Origin: Candidatus Scalindua sp.
GTDB lineage: Bacteria; Planctomycetota; Brocadiia; Brocadiales; Scalinduaceae
Direction of reading: 5' to 3'
Assembly: GCA_018670825.1 (NCBI GenBank)
Contig: JABHIW010000170.1
Span: forward strand, 1-56,549
DNA: 56,549 bases
In this document: piece after piece, positions 44,641 through 53,463 of the stretch
How the letters are laid out: every line of letters starts with the position of its first letter
Position numbering within the stretch: position 1 is the first letter of the stretch
The notes under the pieces: model-generated
Database searches by the model: none
Told to the model about the DNA's origin: nothing
Seen by the model: only the letters and a program-made list of their open reading frames with translations
Program-made: the position numbers and the translations under genes

Positions 44641-46203
44641 TTAAGATTTGTTCTTCAGTTTTTGTCTGTGGCCAATTTGTTCAAAAATCAAATCCATATT
44701 TATATGCTCCCGAAACCAATCCGCAAGTTTGTCATATTCTCTCTCCTTATCTACCGTACTCAGCTCCTCAGGTAGCATGGGAGAAAGACCTTTCTTTTTT
44801 CTTAGATGATTAATAAGTTCCAGTCGGAACTCATTGTTATCAAATATACCGTGCAGGTACGACCCTATTACATTTCCATCACTGGAGACTGCCCCATCAT
44901 CCATACACACATCCTTATCAGATCTCTCTATAATTGTTAAGAATGGAGATGTTCCGTTTAGTAGCTGTGTCTCTCCCATATGAATCTCATAACCGGTTAT
45001 TTCGTTATCTCTATTTAAACTTTTAAAGATATCTGAACCTCTGTCATGAAGCCTCGCCTTTACCTGGTAAGTACTCTTCTGTAATTTAAATAAAGTGCTT
45101 ACATCGATTAATCCAAGCCCCCCTGTTTCACCTGTTTCACCTGTTTCAGATTCTGCCTCCTTCGGATCACAGATCACACTGCCAAGCATCTGATAACCTC
45201 CACAGATCCCGATAACCATAGTACCTCTTTTTGAAAGATGAATAATGGCATCTGCAATACCCTGCTTTTTAATAAACTCGAGGTCGCCTATGGTGTTCTT
45301 TGTGCCCGGTAAGATAATCAGGTCCGGATTACCAATTGATTGGGCATCTTTAACAAACCTCACGGATAGATTTTTTTCTCTCCTGAGAATGTCAAAATCG
45401 GTAAAGTTTGAAATCCTGGGCAATCTTATGATAACTATATCTATCTGAGATTTAGAGGTTTCAGACCCCCTGTTTTTCTTGTCAAAGCTCACAGAATCCT
45501 CGTCATCAACATCTATATCCGTGAAATATGGGAGGACGCCCAGAACAGGTTTTTTAATCCTCTCTTCCAGCATGGTAATGCCAGACTCGAGTATTCCAAT
45601 ATCACCTCTGAACTTATTAATGATCACTCCCTTTACTCTATCTCTTTCGTCACTGTCCAGCAGCTCCAGTGTGCCCACTATCCATGCAAATGAGCCCCCC
45701 CTTTCAATGTCTGTAACAAGTATTACCGGTGCATCTGCAATCTCTGCAATCTTCATATTGACGATATCATTGTCCTTGATATTGATTTCAGCCGGACTTC
45801 CGGCGCCTTCGATAACAATAACGTCGTATTCGTTACTTAATGATTCATATGCTTTTTTTGCTATATCCAGCATCGTCTCTTTATTCTCATAATATTCATG
45901 AGCAGTCATATGCCTGAGCGGTCTTCCCATCGTTATTATCTGTGAGCCGTTATTTCCGGAAGGTTTCAACAGGATCGGGTTCATCTCCGCTTCGGGAAGG
46001 ATCCCTGCTGCCTCTGCCTGAGCAACCTGGGCTCTGCCCATCTCCCTACCCTTTGCTGTCACGTAAGAGTTATTGGACATGTTTTGAGCCTTGAATGGTG
46101 CAACCTTCAAGCCCTCCTGCCGGAAAATACGGCATAACGCACATACCAGTATGCTCTTACCGACATCAGATCCGGTCCCCTGTACCATAATGGCCTTTGC
46201 CAT
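44641..46203 (-). CDS. cbiP: Cobyric acid synthase
   Basis: Amidates four side chains of adenosylcobyrinate a,c-diamide with glutamine and ATP. 520 residues: MVQGTGSDVGKSILVCALCR at the N-terminus, PFKAQNMSNNSYVT and GRAQVAQAEAAGI. LPGTKNT and the amidotransferase Cys in IGICGGYQML follow, and the His lies in GSYLHGIFDN. It is the first visible gene of the cobalamin cluster; no cobalamin riboswitch was recognised upstream. Confidence 0.96.
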   Translation of the reverse strand: MAKAIMVQGTGSDVGKSILVCALCRIFRQEGLKVAPFKAQNMSNNSYVTAKGREMGRAQVAQAEAAGILPEAEMNPILLKPSGNNGSQIITMGRPLRHMTAHEYYENKETMLDIAKKAYESLSNEYDVIVIEGAGSPAEINIKDNDIVNMKIAEIADAPVILVTDIERGGSFAWIVGTLELLDSDERDRVKGVIINKFRGDIGILESGITMLEERIKKPVLGVLPYFTDIDVDDEDSVSFDKKNRGSETSKSQIDIVIIRLPRISNFTDFDILRREKNLSVRFVKDAQSIGNPDLIILPGTKNTIGDLEFIKKQGIADAIIHLSKRGTMVIGICGGYQMLGSVICDPKEAESETGETGETGGLGLIDVSTLFKLQKSTYQVKARLHDRGSDIFKSLNRDNEITGYEIHMGETQLLNGTSPFLTIIERSDKDVCMDDGAVSSDGNVIGSYLHGIFDNNEFRLELINHLRKKKGLSPMLPEELSTVDKEREYDKLADWFREHINMDLIFEQIGHRQKLKNKS

Positions 46204-46575
46204 ATAATAGATACTCCAATAATAAGTTAAAAGTGCCTAAAGTGTGAAGTGAGCTAAAGTTGCGGCCAAAAACAAATCTTTTATTTTCTACTTTACCTCT
46301 TCCTCTGCCTTCTCTGCGTACTCCGCGTTGAATGCTTTTTAAAGTCTGTCATCATATCAAAAAAGAGGTGTAAAGAGAAGGAATTTAAGGATTTATGGAT
46401 TTTAAAGAAGGTTCACCGCAGAGGCGCAAAGAGCGCAGAGGAAAACAGAAGAAAGAGGCAAGATTTACGAATGACAAATGACAAATGACCACTGACAGAT
46501 GACAATTATGACTTACAAGTAACAAATAACCAATAACAATTGACTATTGAATAGCTGTTAAATAAATAGGTATGG
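46204..46575. other. Repeat-rich intergenic region upstream of the group II intron
   Basis: Contains AAAGTGCCTAAAGTG and GAAGTGAGCTAAAGTTG (also at 32822), the GCAGAGGCGCAAAGAGCGCA repeat, then ATGACAAATGAC-type tandem short words. From about 46337 it is homologous to 52769-52985. No gene was seen. Confidence 0.5.
46337..46571 (+). repeat. About 220-bp direct repeat, left copy
   Basis: Shares with 52769-52985 the order TTTTAAAGTC, ATCAAAAAAGAGGTGTAAAG, GGTTCACCGCAGAGGCGC, AAGATTTACGAATGAC and finally GTTAAATAAATAGGT directly before the intron. The right copy has the 24-bp GC-rich motif inserted after AGAGGCGC. Confidence 0.75.
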
Positions 46576-47066
46576 TGTCCGTATGCCGTAACGGCAATTT
46601 ATCTAACGGGTGTAAGTCCCGTTCCAGGAATTCGATCTTCACCTGGGTAGTACCAAAGAGCGGCGGGTGGGTAACCATTGGTCGTAAGTTCTTCATGGAC
46701 AAAACAGTAGGCCGTAACGAGAGTGAACCTATATGTAGCTTCGTAAACTAATCAGAGACGTTGACCGGTTGGACACTCGGGAAAACTGAAACTCATGATA
46801 AATCAAGATCGGTGATCATGGGGTCTCTCGGAGTAGCAAGGATGGCATACTGTGAAAGATAAATTGAGAAGTACGGGAGATCCTGTTTGCTGTGTTATCT
46901 ACACAAACGAGCTTGTATAAGGGAACGAAATCAAGCTTGGGCAGGCAGGAAGTCGGAGAGGGTCATAGTACCGTTTGAAGATGAGAGACAACATAACTCC
47001 GTCTGAGGGAAGGACCCTTACTTTGTTTATGCAACCAGAGAGTAGAAGACGAAAGAGATTGCCATT

Positions 47067-48383
47067 ATGCTAGAAACTCTTGATACAGTCAGGACACTTC
47101 AACGGAAGCTATATCTAAAAGCTAAGCGAGAACCAACATTTCGCTTCTATGCTCTCTATGATAAAGTGTACCGCCATGATATTTTGGAGAAGGCCTATCG
47201 CTTGGTTAGATCAAGCAACGGTAGTCCCGGAATAGATGACGTAAGCTTTAAAATGGTTGAGCAGGGAGTTGGGATAAACCAGTTCCTGACGGAACTGGGC
47301 AAGGATTTAAAGGAAGGCACCTATAAGGCAAGCCCCGTTATGAGGGTTATGATACCCAAGTCTGATGGTGGGCAACGACCGCTGAGCATCCCGATCATCA
47401 AAGATCGAGTGGCCCAGATGGCAGTTAAACTTGTGATAGAACCAATCTTTGAATCTGATTTTGTAGAAACTTCATACGGTTTCAGACCTAAAAAGGGTGC
47501 GCATGATGCAATCAATGAGATTACCCATGCTCTGCTCTCTGGTCATACCCAAGTGATTGATGCTGATCTCTCCAAATACTTCGATACAATTCCCCATGCT
47601 AAACTAATGAAAATAGTCGCTGAACGTATCTGTGATAAAGGTATCTTGAAGATTATCAAGATGTGGTTGAAAGCCGTGATCATTGAGGTAGATAAACGTG
47701 GGAAACGGAAGGTTATTGGAGGAGGAAAGAACAGCCGTTTTGGTACACCTCAAGGTGGAGTAATTTCTCCTCTGTTAGCAAATCTATATCTTCATATTCT
47801 CGATAGGATATGGGAGAGAAATAATCTGGCATCCAAAATGGGGGCAAGGATTGTAAGGTTTGCTGATGATTTTGTGGTGTTGTGCAAAAGTGATGTGGAT
47901 CGTCCCCTTGCCCTGATCAAAAAGATTCTGGGCAGGCTTGATCTTAAACTTAACACTGACAAGACGCATATCGTGAATGCTTGGAATGAAGCTTTTGTCT
48001 TCTTGGGATTTGAACTTCAGATGCGGAAAAGCTGGAAGAGTGGGAAATTTTATCCACATGTCCAGCCCGCACCGAAATCTGTAAGAAAGATAAAGCAGGC
48101 CGTTAAAGAAGTAACCGGCAGGACTTATACTTCTATTCCAATGGAAGATGTAATTATGCTGGTAAACCGTAAGGTGCGAGGATGGACGAATTATTTCCAT
48201 TACCGCAATAGTAGTAGACGTCTAAGCTATGTAAAGAACTTCGTAGAAACACGGGTGACAATACATTTGCGCAAGCGTCACAAAATCCGAAATTATTATC
48301 GAGGATTTAATTTGTTCCCTAGACGGGAACTCTACAATAAATACGGGCTTTACAAAATACCAACTACAGCAAAATGGGTTTAA
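47067..48383 (+). CDS. ltrA: Group II intron reverse transcriptase/maturase
   Basis: 438 residues. RT blocks: GSPGIDDVSF, the IPKSDGGQRPLSIPIIKDRV palm entry, YGFRPKKGAHDAI, DADLSKYFDTIPH (catalytic Asp), GTPQGGVISPLLANLYLH, and the active site FADD (265-268), here F in place of the usual Y. Maturase domain X is present (GWTNYFHY). No HNH endonuclease follows, so mobility would be endonuclease-independent. The reading frame is intact. It supports splicing and insertion of the host intron. Confidence 0.95.
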   Translation: MLETLDTVRTLQRKLYLKAKREPTFRFYALYDKVYRHDILEKAYRLVRSSNGSPGIDDVSFKMVEQGVGINQFLTELGKDLKEGTYKASPVMRVMIPKSDGGQRPLSIPIIKDRVAQMAVKLVIEPIFESDFVETSYGFRPKKGAHDAINEITHALLSGHTQVIDADLSKYFDTIPHAKLMKIVAERICDKGILKIIKMWLKAVIIEVDKRGKRKVIGGGKNSRFGTPQGGVISPLLANLYLHILDRIWERNNLASKMGARIVRFADDFVVLCKSDVDRPLALIKKILGRLDLKLNTDKTHIVNAWNEAFVFLGFELQMRKSWKSGKFYPHVQPAPKSVRKIKQAVKEVTGRTYTSIPMEDVIMLVNRKVRGWTNYFHYRNSSRRLSYVKNFVETRVTIHLRKRHKIRNYYRGFNLFPRRELYNKYGLYKIPTTAKWV

Positions 48384-48411
48384 GTGCTTGCTTCGTGATG
48401 AAGAACATCGG

Positions 48412-48445
48412 AAAGCCGTATTCGTAAATAGCGAACGTACGGTTT
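48412..48445 (+). ncRNA. Group II intron domain V (intact copy)
   Basis: 34 nt beginning AAAGCCGTATTCG and ending CGAACGTACGGTTT. It forms the hairpin with the AGC-like triad and bulge typical of domain V, the catalytic core. It lies 28 bp past the RT stop. Confidence 0.85.
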
Positions 48446-48622
48446 GATGAGGGGGGATTGGCGCAAGCCTGTCTCCTACTCTACCCTGATTAGTGTTTCA
48501 TTCACGCTGAATTAGCGAAGCCATGAATCTTAGAAGAGGATGATACTTGATTTCAAGACCAGACACTGTTTTCAATTGCCTCTTTCTTCTGAGCGGTCAA
48601 CTATCACAACACGGTTTGAATC

Positions 48623-51600
48623 TTACTTAACTTCTTGAATAAGCCTCTCTAGCATTCTAATAATCTGCTCCTTACTGTGTATTGGTTTACCATTGCTATT
48701 GGTGCCTCCTGCATTACCTTCGTCTCCCAAGTTTCCATAGCGTTGTGAGCCACGAAAAAGGACTTTATCTCCTTTAAAGCCAACCGTAAAAGCAATATCA
48801 TTGGTGCCTCTTGTTAAATCATCTTGATGGCTATATGCTTTTGCTCCACCTAGCATTAAAGGCCCATCTGATATTTTACCATTGGTACTTAACATGCCAA
48901 TCCAGACAACTTCTTCACCTGTTTTTCGAAAAGGGATTCCACCCTTATTAAGTACAGGTTTGTAATCATCAGGTACTGTCTGCCTGGGCCAAGAATCGGC
49001 AATTTCAGGTTTTGAAGGCTTAGCTTTCGGTGCCTTATCATGCGCATTTGATGCCTGTTTGATAGCGTCTTGTAGTTGACTTGGTTTATCAGGAGTTTTG
49101 TGAGAAGACTCAGCATTCTTTGCTGCCCGTTCTGCCTTTCTAGCCCTGGCCATAGCAGTTCGTTCAGCCCAAGTTAATTGCTTGTTGATTGGGGCTTTAA
49201 TTTGGGTTTGTTCACTCTGTGATGTCTTGGGCGGAGTCTGTGAGGATTGAGCTAACCTTGATGGGGTCTGTGCAACAGAGTTGACAGGTTGGGGTTGTTG
49301 AGGGCGTGGCTTTGCCTTTGCCACAGGCTTAACCTGCGGTGTCTGTTGAGGGCGTGGCTTTGCCTTTGCCACAGTCCTAACCTGCTGTGTCTGCTGAGGG
49401 CGTGGCTTTGCCTTTGCCACAGGCTTGACCTGCTGTGTCTGCTGAGGGCGTGGCTTTGCCTTTGCCACAGGCTTAACCTGCTGTGTCTGTTGAGGGAGTG
49501 GCTTTGCCTTTGCCACAGGCTTAACCTGTGGTGTCTGTTGAGGGCGTGGCTTTGCCTTTGCCACAGGCTTAACCTGTGGTGTCTGTTGAGGGCGTGGCTT
49601 TGCCTTTGCCACAGGCTTAACCTGTGGTGTCTGTTGAGGGAGTGGCTTTGTCTTTGCCACAGGCCTAACCTGCGGTGTCTGTTGAGGGAGTGGCTTTGCC
49701 TTTGCCACAGGCTTAATCTGCGGTGGCTGTTGAAGGAGTGGCTTTGCCTTTGCCACAGGCCTAGCCTGTTGGGATTGAGGCTGCTGATTACTCGGTTGAA
49801 CCTTCAGGGATTGTTGGGATCCGGGCGTAAATCCTTTGATAGAACGATCTTTAACGTATTTGGCTCCAGATCTTATTTTGGTTTGAGTAATGGAGCTGGC
49901 TCCCGACATAACACCATCTTTCAAGACTTTTTCTAAATCAACTTTTCCTTTATCCTTGTACTGCATACCTGCAGAGACAGCACTTCCACTCGATGCAGTT
50001 AGCAATCCTTCATCTAAAGTGTTCTTTAAAGACTTTTTTAGTGTAGTTGATTTGGCAAGAGCAGCTCTGTTGGCCCTATCAAATACCTTTTGAGGTAATA
50101 AAGCCTTTTTGGCTCCTGTCCGTTTGACAATAGTTTTAGTGACATTTTTCCCGATTTCCTTCGCGGCTTCTTTACCAACTTTCTTTGCAGCAGCTTTTTG
50201 GGCAATAAGACCAATGCCAGAAGCACCAACTTTTACACCTGTTGCGGAAATTTTCCCTAATGTTCTAGCCATTTGCCCTCCAGATACTGTTAACGCTACA
50301 TCTGCTGCATATGCAAATCTTATGATGTCAGAATGATCATCAATTTGTTCTTGGGCGCTAGATCGTTTCAACTCAGCAGAGGCCCTTTTCTCTAGCAGTA
50401 CGGATCTTTCATCATCAGATAAATTAGGCTTCTTAAAATATTGATTTATTAAGTCAAGCTGAGCTTCCGCCTCAACTTTTTGCCTTGTAGCAGAGCGTGT
50501 CTTTTTTGCGAGGGCTTCTTCTTCAGCAGCACCCATGGAAACCCATTTCGTAGCAGCTCTTCTGGTTTGATGTAAAGTTTGTTCGATATCTCCATCATCA
50601 ATCCATATTTCTTTGCCAAACTTATCCCTCTTTGGTTTGTTGGTGTCTGGGTCAATTGCTTTACGCCATTTTGTTATAACAACTGATGATGCTAGATCAC
50701 GAGCTTTAGCATCAATAGATTCCATAAGTTGAAAACGAACATCTTGCTTCCTTGATTCTAATATCATTTCTTCTTCTGTCTGGTCAAACAAATGCGACTT
50801 ATTCGAAGCATGATGGAGCTGATCATGCATTTCTTCAAGCTTGGTGAGTTTCTCTTTATCGCCAGATACTGCTGCAATTTTAATTTTTTTATTTAATGAG
50901 TTTAGTTTTTCAATATTGGCTTTTCTCAGAGTTTGCAGTTGTTGGTTAAATGTGTTGGTTAGATCCTGTTTTTGACTCTGAGAAAATCTTGAAACCCTTT
51001 TTCCCTGGAAGTCATAAGTAAGTGGGTCGTTGCAATGGCCCCACTTACTTTTAAACATATCGCCTTCAAAATCCGCGACCCATCTTCCCCAATAAAATCT
51101 ACCTCTTTTGCCAATTTTGCATTTCTTATCAGAATAATCTTCTATCCATATGCCGGAGAGGTTTTTCGAATTGATTGCGCCAATAACTTCACCGTGGTCA
51201 TTGTCCGGATATAATCCTATAACTTTACTACCGTCTTGCCTGAGGTGTAAGTTTGTCCAGTCCGTTTCCCAGACTCCACTGATATCGAGTTTCTCAGTGA
51301 TTTTTTTTTCTTTGACTGGATTATTTGCTGAAGTATTCTCAGGTGGTATAATTGGAAGTCCGGCTCTAATGTCAATTTTTTTGGAAGCATGACTATTATT
51401 GTTCAAGGGTGATATTTTTTTTGCCGATTGAGTCGTTGGAAAGTGCCTGCGTAGAACAAATTTATGGCCAGTATCTCCTGTTTTTGATTTCACAATCTCG
51501 CAATTCATCTGCTGGCTATCTGTTGAAAGGGCGCATTCAATTCCCCCTGCATAAAGTTCGATATCGAGATTCTGGTGCCTTACCCAGGAATTTTTGAAAG

Positions 51601-52714
51601 AGAAAAAAGCCTTACTGCCATCTACAGTCCCAGTAATAGTGCCTTTTTCATTTTGATTATCAAAAGAACCCGTAACTTTGTTACCCAATTGAGTTAAGTC
51701 CCATACACCAGAGTATCCCTTATACTTCCACAAGCCTGAAATATTATTTTGTAGACAGCCTTTAACGGTTAGTATGTAGTCTGCCGTGTTAGTACTTCCC
51801 TTTTTACTATCAAAACTACCTAAGGAACCAAAAAGATATCTAGTCGATTTATTATGCTGATCAAAACTGTGTTCCAGTTGTGCAGTCATCCCTGGCATTA
51901 GATCCCATTCATGATCTAAAGTGGCTGTACTTTCACCTTTGTCATTTTTAGTAATTCCATACAAACCAAATGATACTTTTGCCTCGCCGCTTCTTAGCCT
52001 TATATCAATGGTAATCTTCCCTTTGCTGAGTCCGTGCAGATCAACTGGGATATTATGCTTTAATTGTTCAGCCTCAGGAGGGGGATTTTTCCAGCTACCG
52101 CCGGGCGCGATCTCTAGCAATGTATTTTTCTCGACATACTCTACAGAACAACTACCATCACCTGTTACTAGCATCACATCATCCAATTCACTGGCATCTT
52201 CTCCAATGCGGTACTCACCTCTGATATGTATTGCGGTGAGCTTGCCCATGACTTGTTTGATCTCAGCCACGGTTGCAGGCTTTCCCGTTCTCTTATTCTG
52301 CCAGCCTGCAACGGGACTTAGGGAGACTTGATACGTACTCCACGCGCTGGAGGGGTTTTTCCCTGCATCTACTGTCAGGGTCAATCCATCACCGATCAAT
52401 CGAATATCAGAGACATCAATTTGTTTATCAGTCAATTTCTGGCGTAGACGAAAACTGATGCTGCCGTTATAGAAGGCTGATTTATCACCAAGGAATTTCG
52501 ACGGGGCGACGTAGTACCAGTCAATACCCGATTGAGCCTCCTTGCCATACAGGACTCCATCACGGAACACAGGGGTTGTATTAGCCCCATTATCAGTGAT
52601 AGTCCACCCTTCGGTTCCGGTATCGAAGGTACTTTTCGCAGTTGCAGCCAGCGCAGCCTGGCCCGCAGTTGAAATAGCGATGATTACCAGTAATGTGAAA
52701 ATTGTGCGGTGCAT
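48623..52714 (-). CDS. Large exported modular protein: laminin-B-like head, Pro/Lys repeat and unknown C-terminal domain
   Basis: 1363 residues. A signal peptide ends near ALA (residue 23). Residues 27-185 resemble a laminin B/domain IV fold (FDTGTEGW, DGVLYGKE, WYYVAPSKFLGDKSAFYNGS). Two or three lipocalin-like barrels of the SGVWDLTQLGNKVTGSF / SGVWETDWTNLHLRQDGSKV type follow (about 335-575). Then come a coiled coil (about 580-830), a Gly/Ala-rich stretch (about 830-970) like the pre-toxin regions of polymorphic toxins, and about ten 16-residue Pro/Lys repeats. The final 110 residues (from about 1250) are a compact Gly-rich domain with no known motif. It sits between two intron-bearing direct repeats. 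Surface adhesin or toxin are both possible; neither is shown. Confidence 0.7.
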   Translation of the reverse strand: MHRTIFTLLVIIAISTAGQAALAATAKSTFDTGTEGWTITDNGANTTPVFRDGVLYGKEAQSGIDWYYVAPSKFLGDKSAFYNGSISFRLRQKLTDKQIDVSDIRLIGDGLTLTVDAGKNPSSAWSTYQVSLSPVAGWQNKRTGKPATVAEIKQVMGKLTAIHIRGEYRIGEDASELDDVMLVTGDGSCSVEYVEKNTLLEIAPGGSWKNPPPEAEQLKHNIPVDLHGLSKGKITIDIRLRSGEAKVSFGLYGITKNDKGESTATLDHEWDLMPGMTAQLEHSFDQHNKSTRYLFGSLGSFDSKKGSTNTADYILTVKGCLQNNISGLWKYKGYSGVWDLTQLGNKVTGSFDNQNEKGTITGTVDGSKAFFSFKNSWVRHQNLDIELYAGGIECALSTDSQQMNCEIVKSKTGDTGHKFVLRRHFPTTQSAKKISPLNNNSHASKKIDIRAGLPIIPPENTSANNPVKEKKITEKLDISGVWETDWTNLHLRQDGSKVIGLYPDNDHGEVIGAINSKNLSGIWIEDYSDKKCKIGKRGRFYWGRWVADFEGDMFKSKWGHCNDPLTYDFQGKRVSRFSQSQKQDLTNTFNQQLQTLRKANIEKLNSLNKKIKIAAVSGDKEKLTKLEEMHDQLHHASNKSHLFDQTEEEMILESRKQDVRFQLMESIDAKARDLASSVVITKWRKAIDPDTNKPKRDKFGKEIWIDDGDIEQTLHQTRRAATKWVSMGAAEEEALAKKTRSATRQKVEAEAQLDLINQYFKKPNLSDDERSVLLEKRASAELKRSSAQEQIDDHSDIIRFAYAADVALTVSGGQMARTLGKISATGVKVGASGIGLIAQKAAAKKVGKEAAKEIGKNVTKTIVKRTGAKKALLPQKVFDRANRAALAKSTTLKKSLKNTLDEGLLTASSGSAVSAGMQYKDKGKVDLEKVLKDGVMSGASSITQTKIRSGAKYVKDRSIKGFTPGSQQSLKVQPSNQQPQSQQARPVAKAKPLLQQPPQIKPVAKAKPLPQQTPQVRPVAKTKPLPQQTPQVKPVAKAKPRPQQTPQVKPVAKAKPRPQQTPQVKPVAKAKPLPQQTQQVKPVAKAKPRPQQTQQVKPVAKAKPRPQQTQQVRTVAKAKPRPQQTPQVKPVAKAKPRPQQPQPVNSVAQTPSRLAQSSQTPPKTSQSEQTQIKAPINKQLTWAERTAMARARKAERAAKNAESSHKTPDKPSQLQDAIKQASNAHDKAPKAKPSKPEIADSWPRQTVPDDYKPVLNKGGIPFRKTGEEVVWIGMLSTNGKISDGPLMLGGAKAYSHQDDLTRGTNDIAFTVGFKGDKVLFRGSQRYGNLGDEGNAGGTNSNGKPIHSKEQIIRMLERLIQEVK
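49291..49775 (-). repeat. 48-bp tandem repeat encoding a Pro/Lys-rich linker
   Basis: Ten clear units and one degenerate unit of 16 residues, each QQTPQVKPVAKAKPRP or near it. Units vary at a few positions (PLP/PRP, TPQ/TQQ). The linker is expected to be extended and to separate the body of the protein from its C-terminal domain. A 215-codon antisense frame here is only a by-product of the repeat. Confidence 0.9.
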
Positions 52715-52768
52715 GTCTTACTCCTGATTTCTATTTAACTTTAGTGTCAATTCGTGAAATTCGTGTCT

Positions 52769-52985
52769 TTTAAAGTCAGTTATTTTATCAAAAAAGAGGT
52801 GTAAAGAGAAGGGATTTAAGGATTTAGGGATTTGAAAGAAGGTTCACCGCAGAGGCGCTCCCCGGACAAAAGACGCCGAGGACAAGAAGAGCGCAGAAGA
52901 AAACAGAAGCAAGAGGCAAGATTTACGAATGACTGATGACCAATTACCAATAACAATTACTATTGAATAGTTGTTAAATAAATAG
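52769..52985 (+). repeat. About 220-bp direct repeat, right copy
   Basis: Counterpart of 46337-46571. It shares its order of blocks and ends with GTTAAATAAATAGGT directly before the truncated intron. The difference is the 24-bp GC-rich motif inserted after AGAGGCGC. Confidence 0.75.
52860..52883 (+). repeat. 24-bp GC-rich dispersed motif inside the right direct repeat
   Basis: The left repeat copy lacks these bases (AGAGGCGC joins AAAGAGCGCAG directly), so this copy is an insertion by comparison. Confidence 0.75.
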
Positions 52986-53080
52986 GTGAGATGTCTGCAA
53001 CTTTAACATGCAGTCAAGAGGAGATTTGACCCCTTTCCTTTACACGCAACCGAAGAGGAAAAGGCGGAGATGATTGCACC

Positions 53081-53323
53081 ATGCTAATAACATCTTATTG
53101 TTCGAAAGAGCGCGTCAGCGCACTCCAGAGGAAGCTCTATCAAAAAGCCAAGCAACAACCTGGATTTCGATTTCATTCGCTCTATGACAAGGTTTGCCGT
53201 AAAGACGTACTGCAACGTGCTTATGACCTTGTCAAACAAAACAAAGGCAGTCCTGGATTAGACGGGATCACCTTTGAAATAATAGAGCAAGGATGCGGGA
53301 AGCAGATTACAAGCCTCCTATAA
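53081..53323 (+). pseudogene. Group II intron reverse transcriptase, N-terminal remnant
   Basis: 80 codons. Residues such as RVSALQRKLYQKAKQQPGFRF, here split as LQRKLYQKAK and FRFHSLYDKVCRKDVL, align with the start of the intact RT at 47067 (about 55% identical by eye). SPGLDGITF matches SPGIDDVSF. The frame then departs into ITSLL and stops. The palm domain and FADD are lost, so the remnant is inactive. The intron could move only with help from another RT. Confidence 0.85.
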
Positions 53324-53367
53324 CGCCATTTTGGAAAAGTGTGCATGCTTGAGATGAAGAATATCGG

Positions 53368-53401
53368 AAAGCCGTATGCGTTAGTAGCGCACGTACGGTT
53401 T
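53368..53401 (+). ncRNA. Group II intron domain V (truncated copy)
   Basis: 34 nt beginning AAAGCCGTATGCG and ending CGCACGTACGGTTT. It differs at only a few positions from the intact intron's domain V, mostly in compensating pairs. The catalytic hairpin thus survives although the RT is lost. Confidence 0.85.
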
Positions 53402-53463
53402 GATGAGGGAGAGCTGCTGATATGCTGTGTTTGATGGTATTTCAGCTGCTCTCTACTCTATTC

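Larger units (their letters stand above)
46576..48484 (+). mobile_element. Group II intron, apparently complete
   Basis: Self-splicing ribozyme with an internal reverse transcriptase gene. The 5' end is placed at GTGTCC (46576) and the 3' end after CTCCTACTCTAC near 48484, both within about 10 bp. The 490-bp leader holds the expected structured domains I-III (for example GGTGTAAGTCCCG and GCCGTAACGAGAGTGAACC). The RT lies in the domain IV position. Domain V is clear at 48412-48445, and a GATTGGCGCAAGCC hairpin forms domain VI. It is in plus orientation, opposite to the neighbouring genes, between cbiP and the large modular protein. Confidence 0.85.
52985..53463 (+). mobile_element. Truncated group II intron
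   Basis: Begins just after AATAGGT and ends near CTCTACTCTATT (about 53463). It keeps a 95-bp leader, the first 75 or so RT codons, domain V (53368-53401) and a domain VI hairpin (GAGCTGCTGATAT with ATTTCAGCTGCTC). Most of the RT and the leader domains are deleted. It is related to but clearly different from the intact intron. Confidence 0.8.

Noticed and set aside
44641..46575. Cobalamin riboswitch upstream of cbiP
   Set aside because: No conserved B12-box or domain-like structure was seen in the 370 bp before cbiP; only repeats.
49289..49936. 215-codon plus-strand frame of repeated LRAWLCLCHRLNL-type units
   Set aside because: Antisense by-product of the 48-bp repeat in the large minus-strand gene; Leu/Cys-rich pattern is a complement artefact and no ribosome site precedes it.
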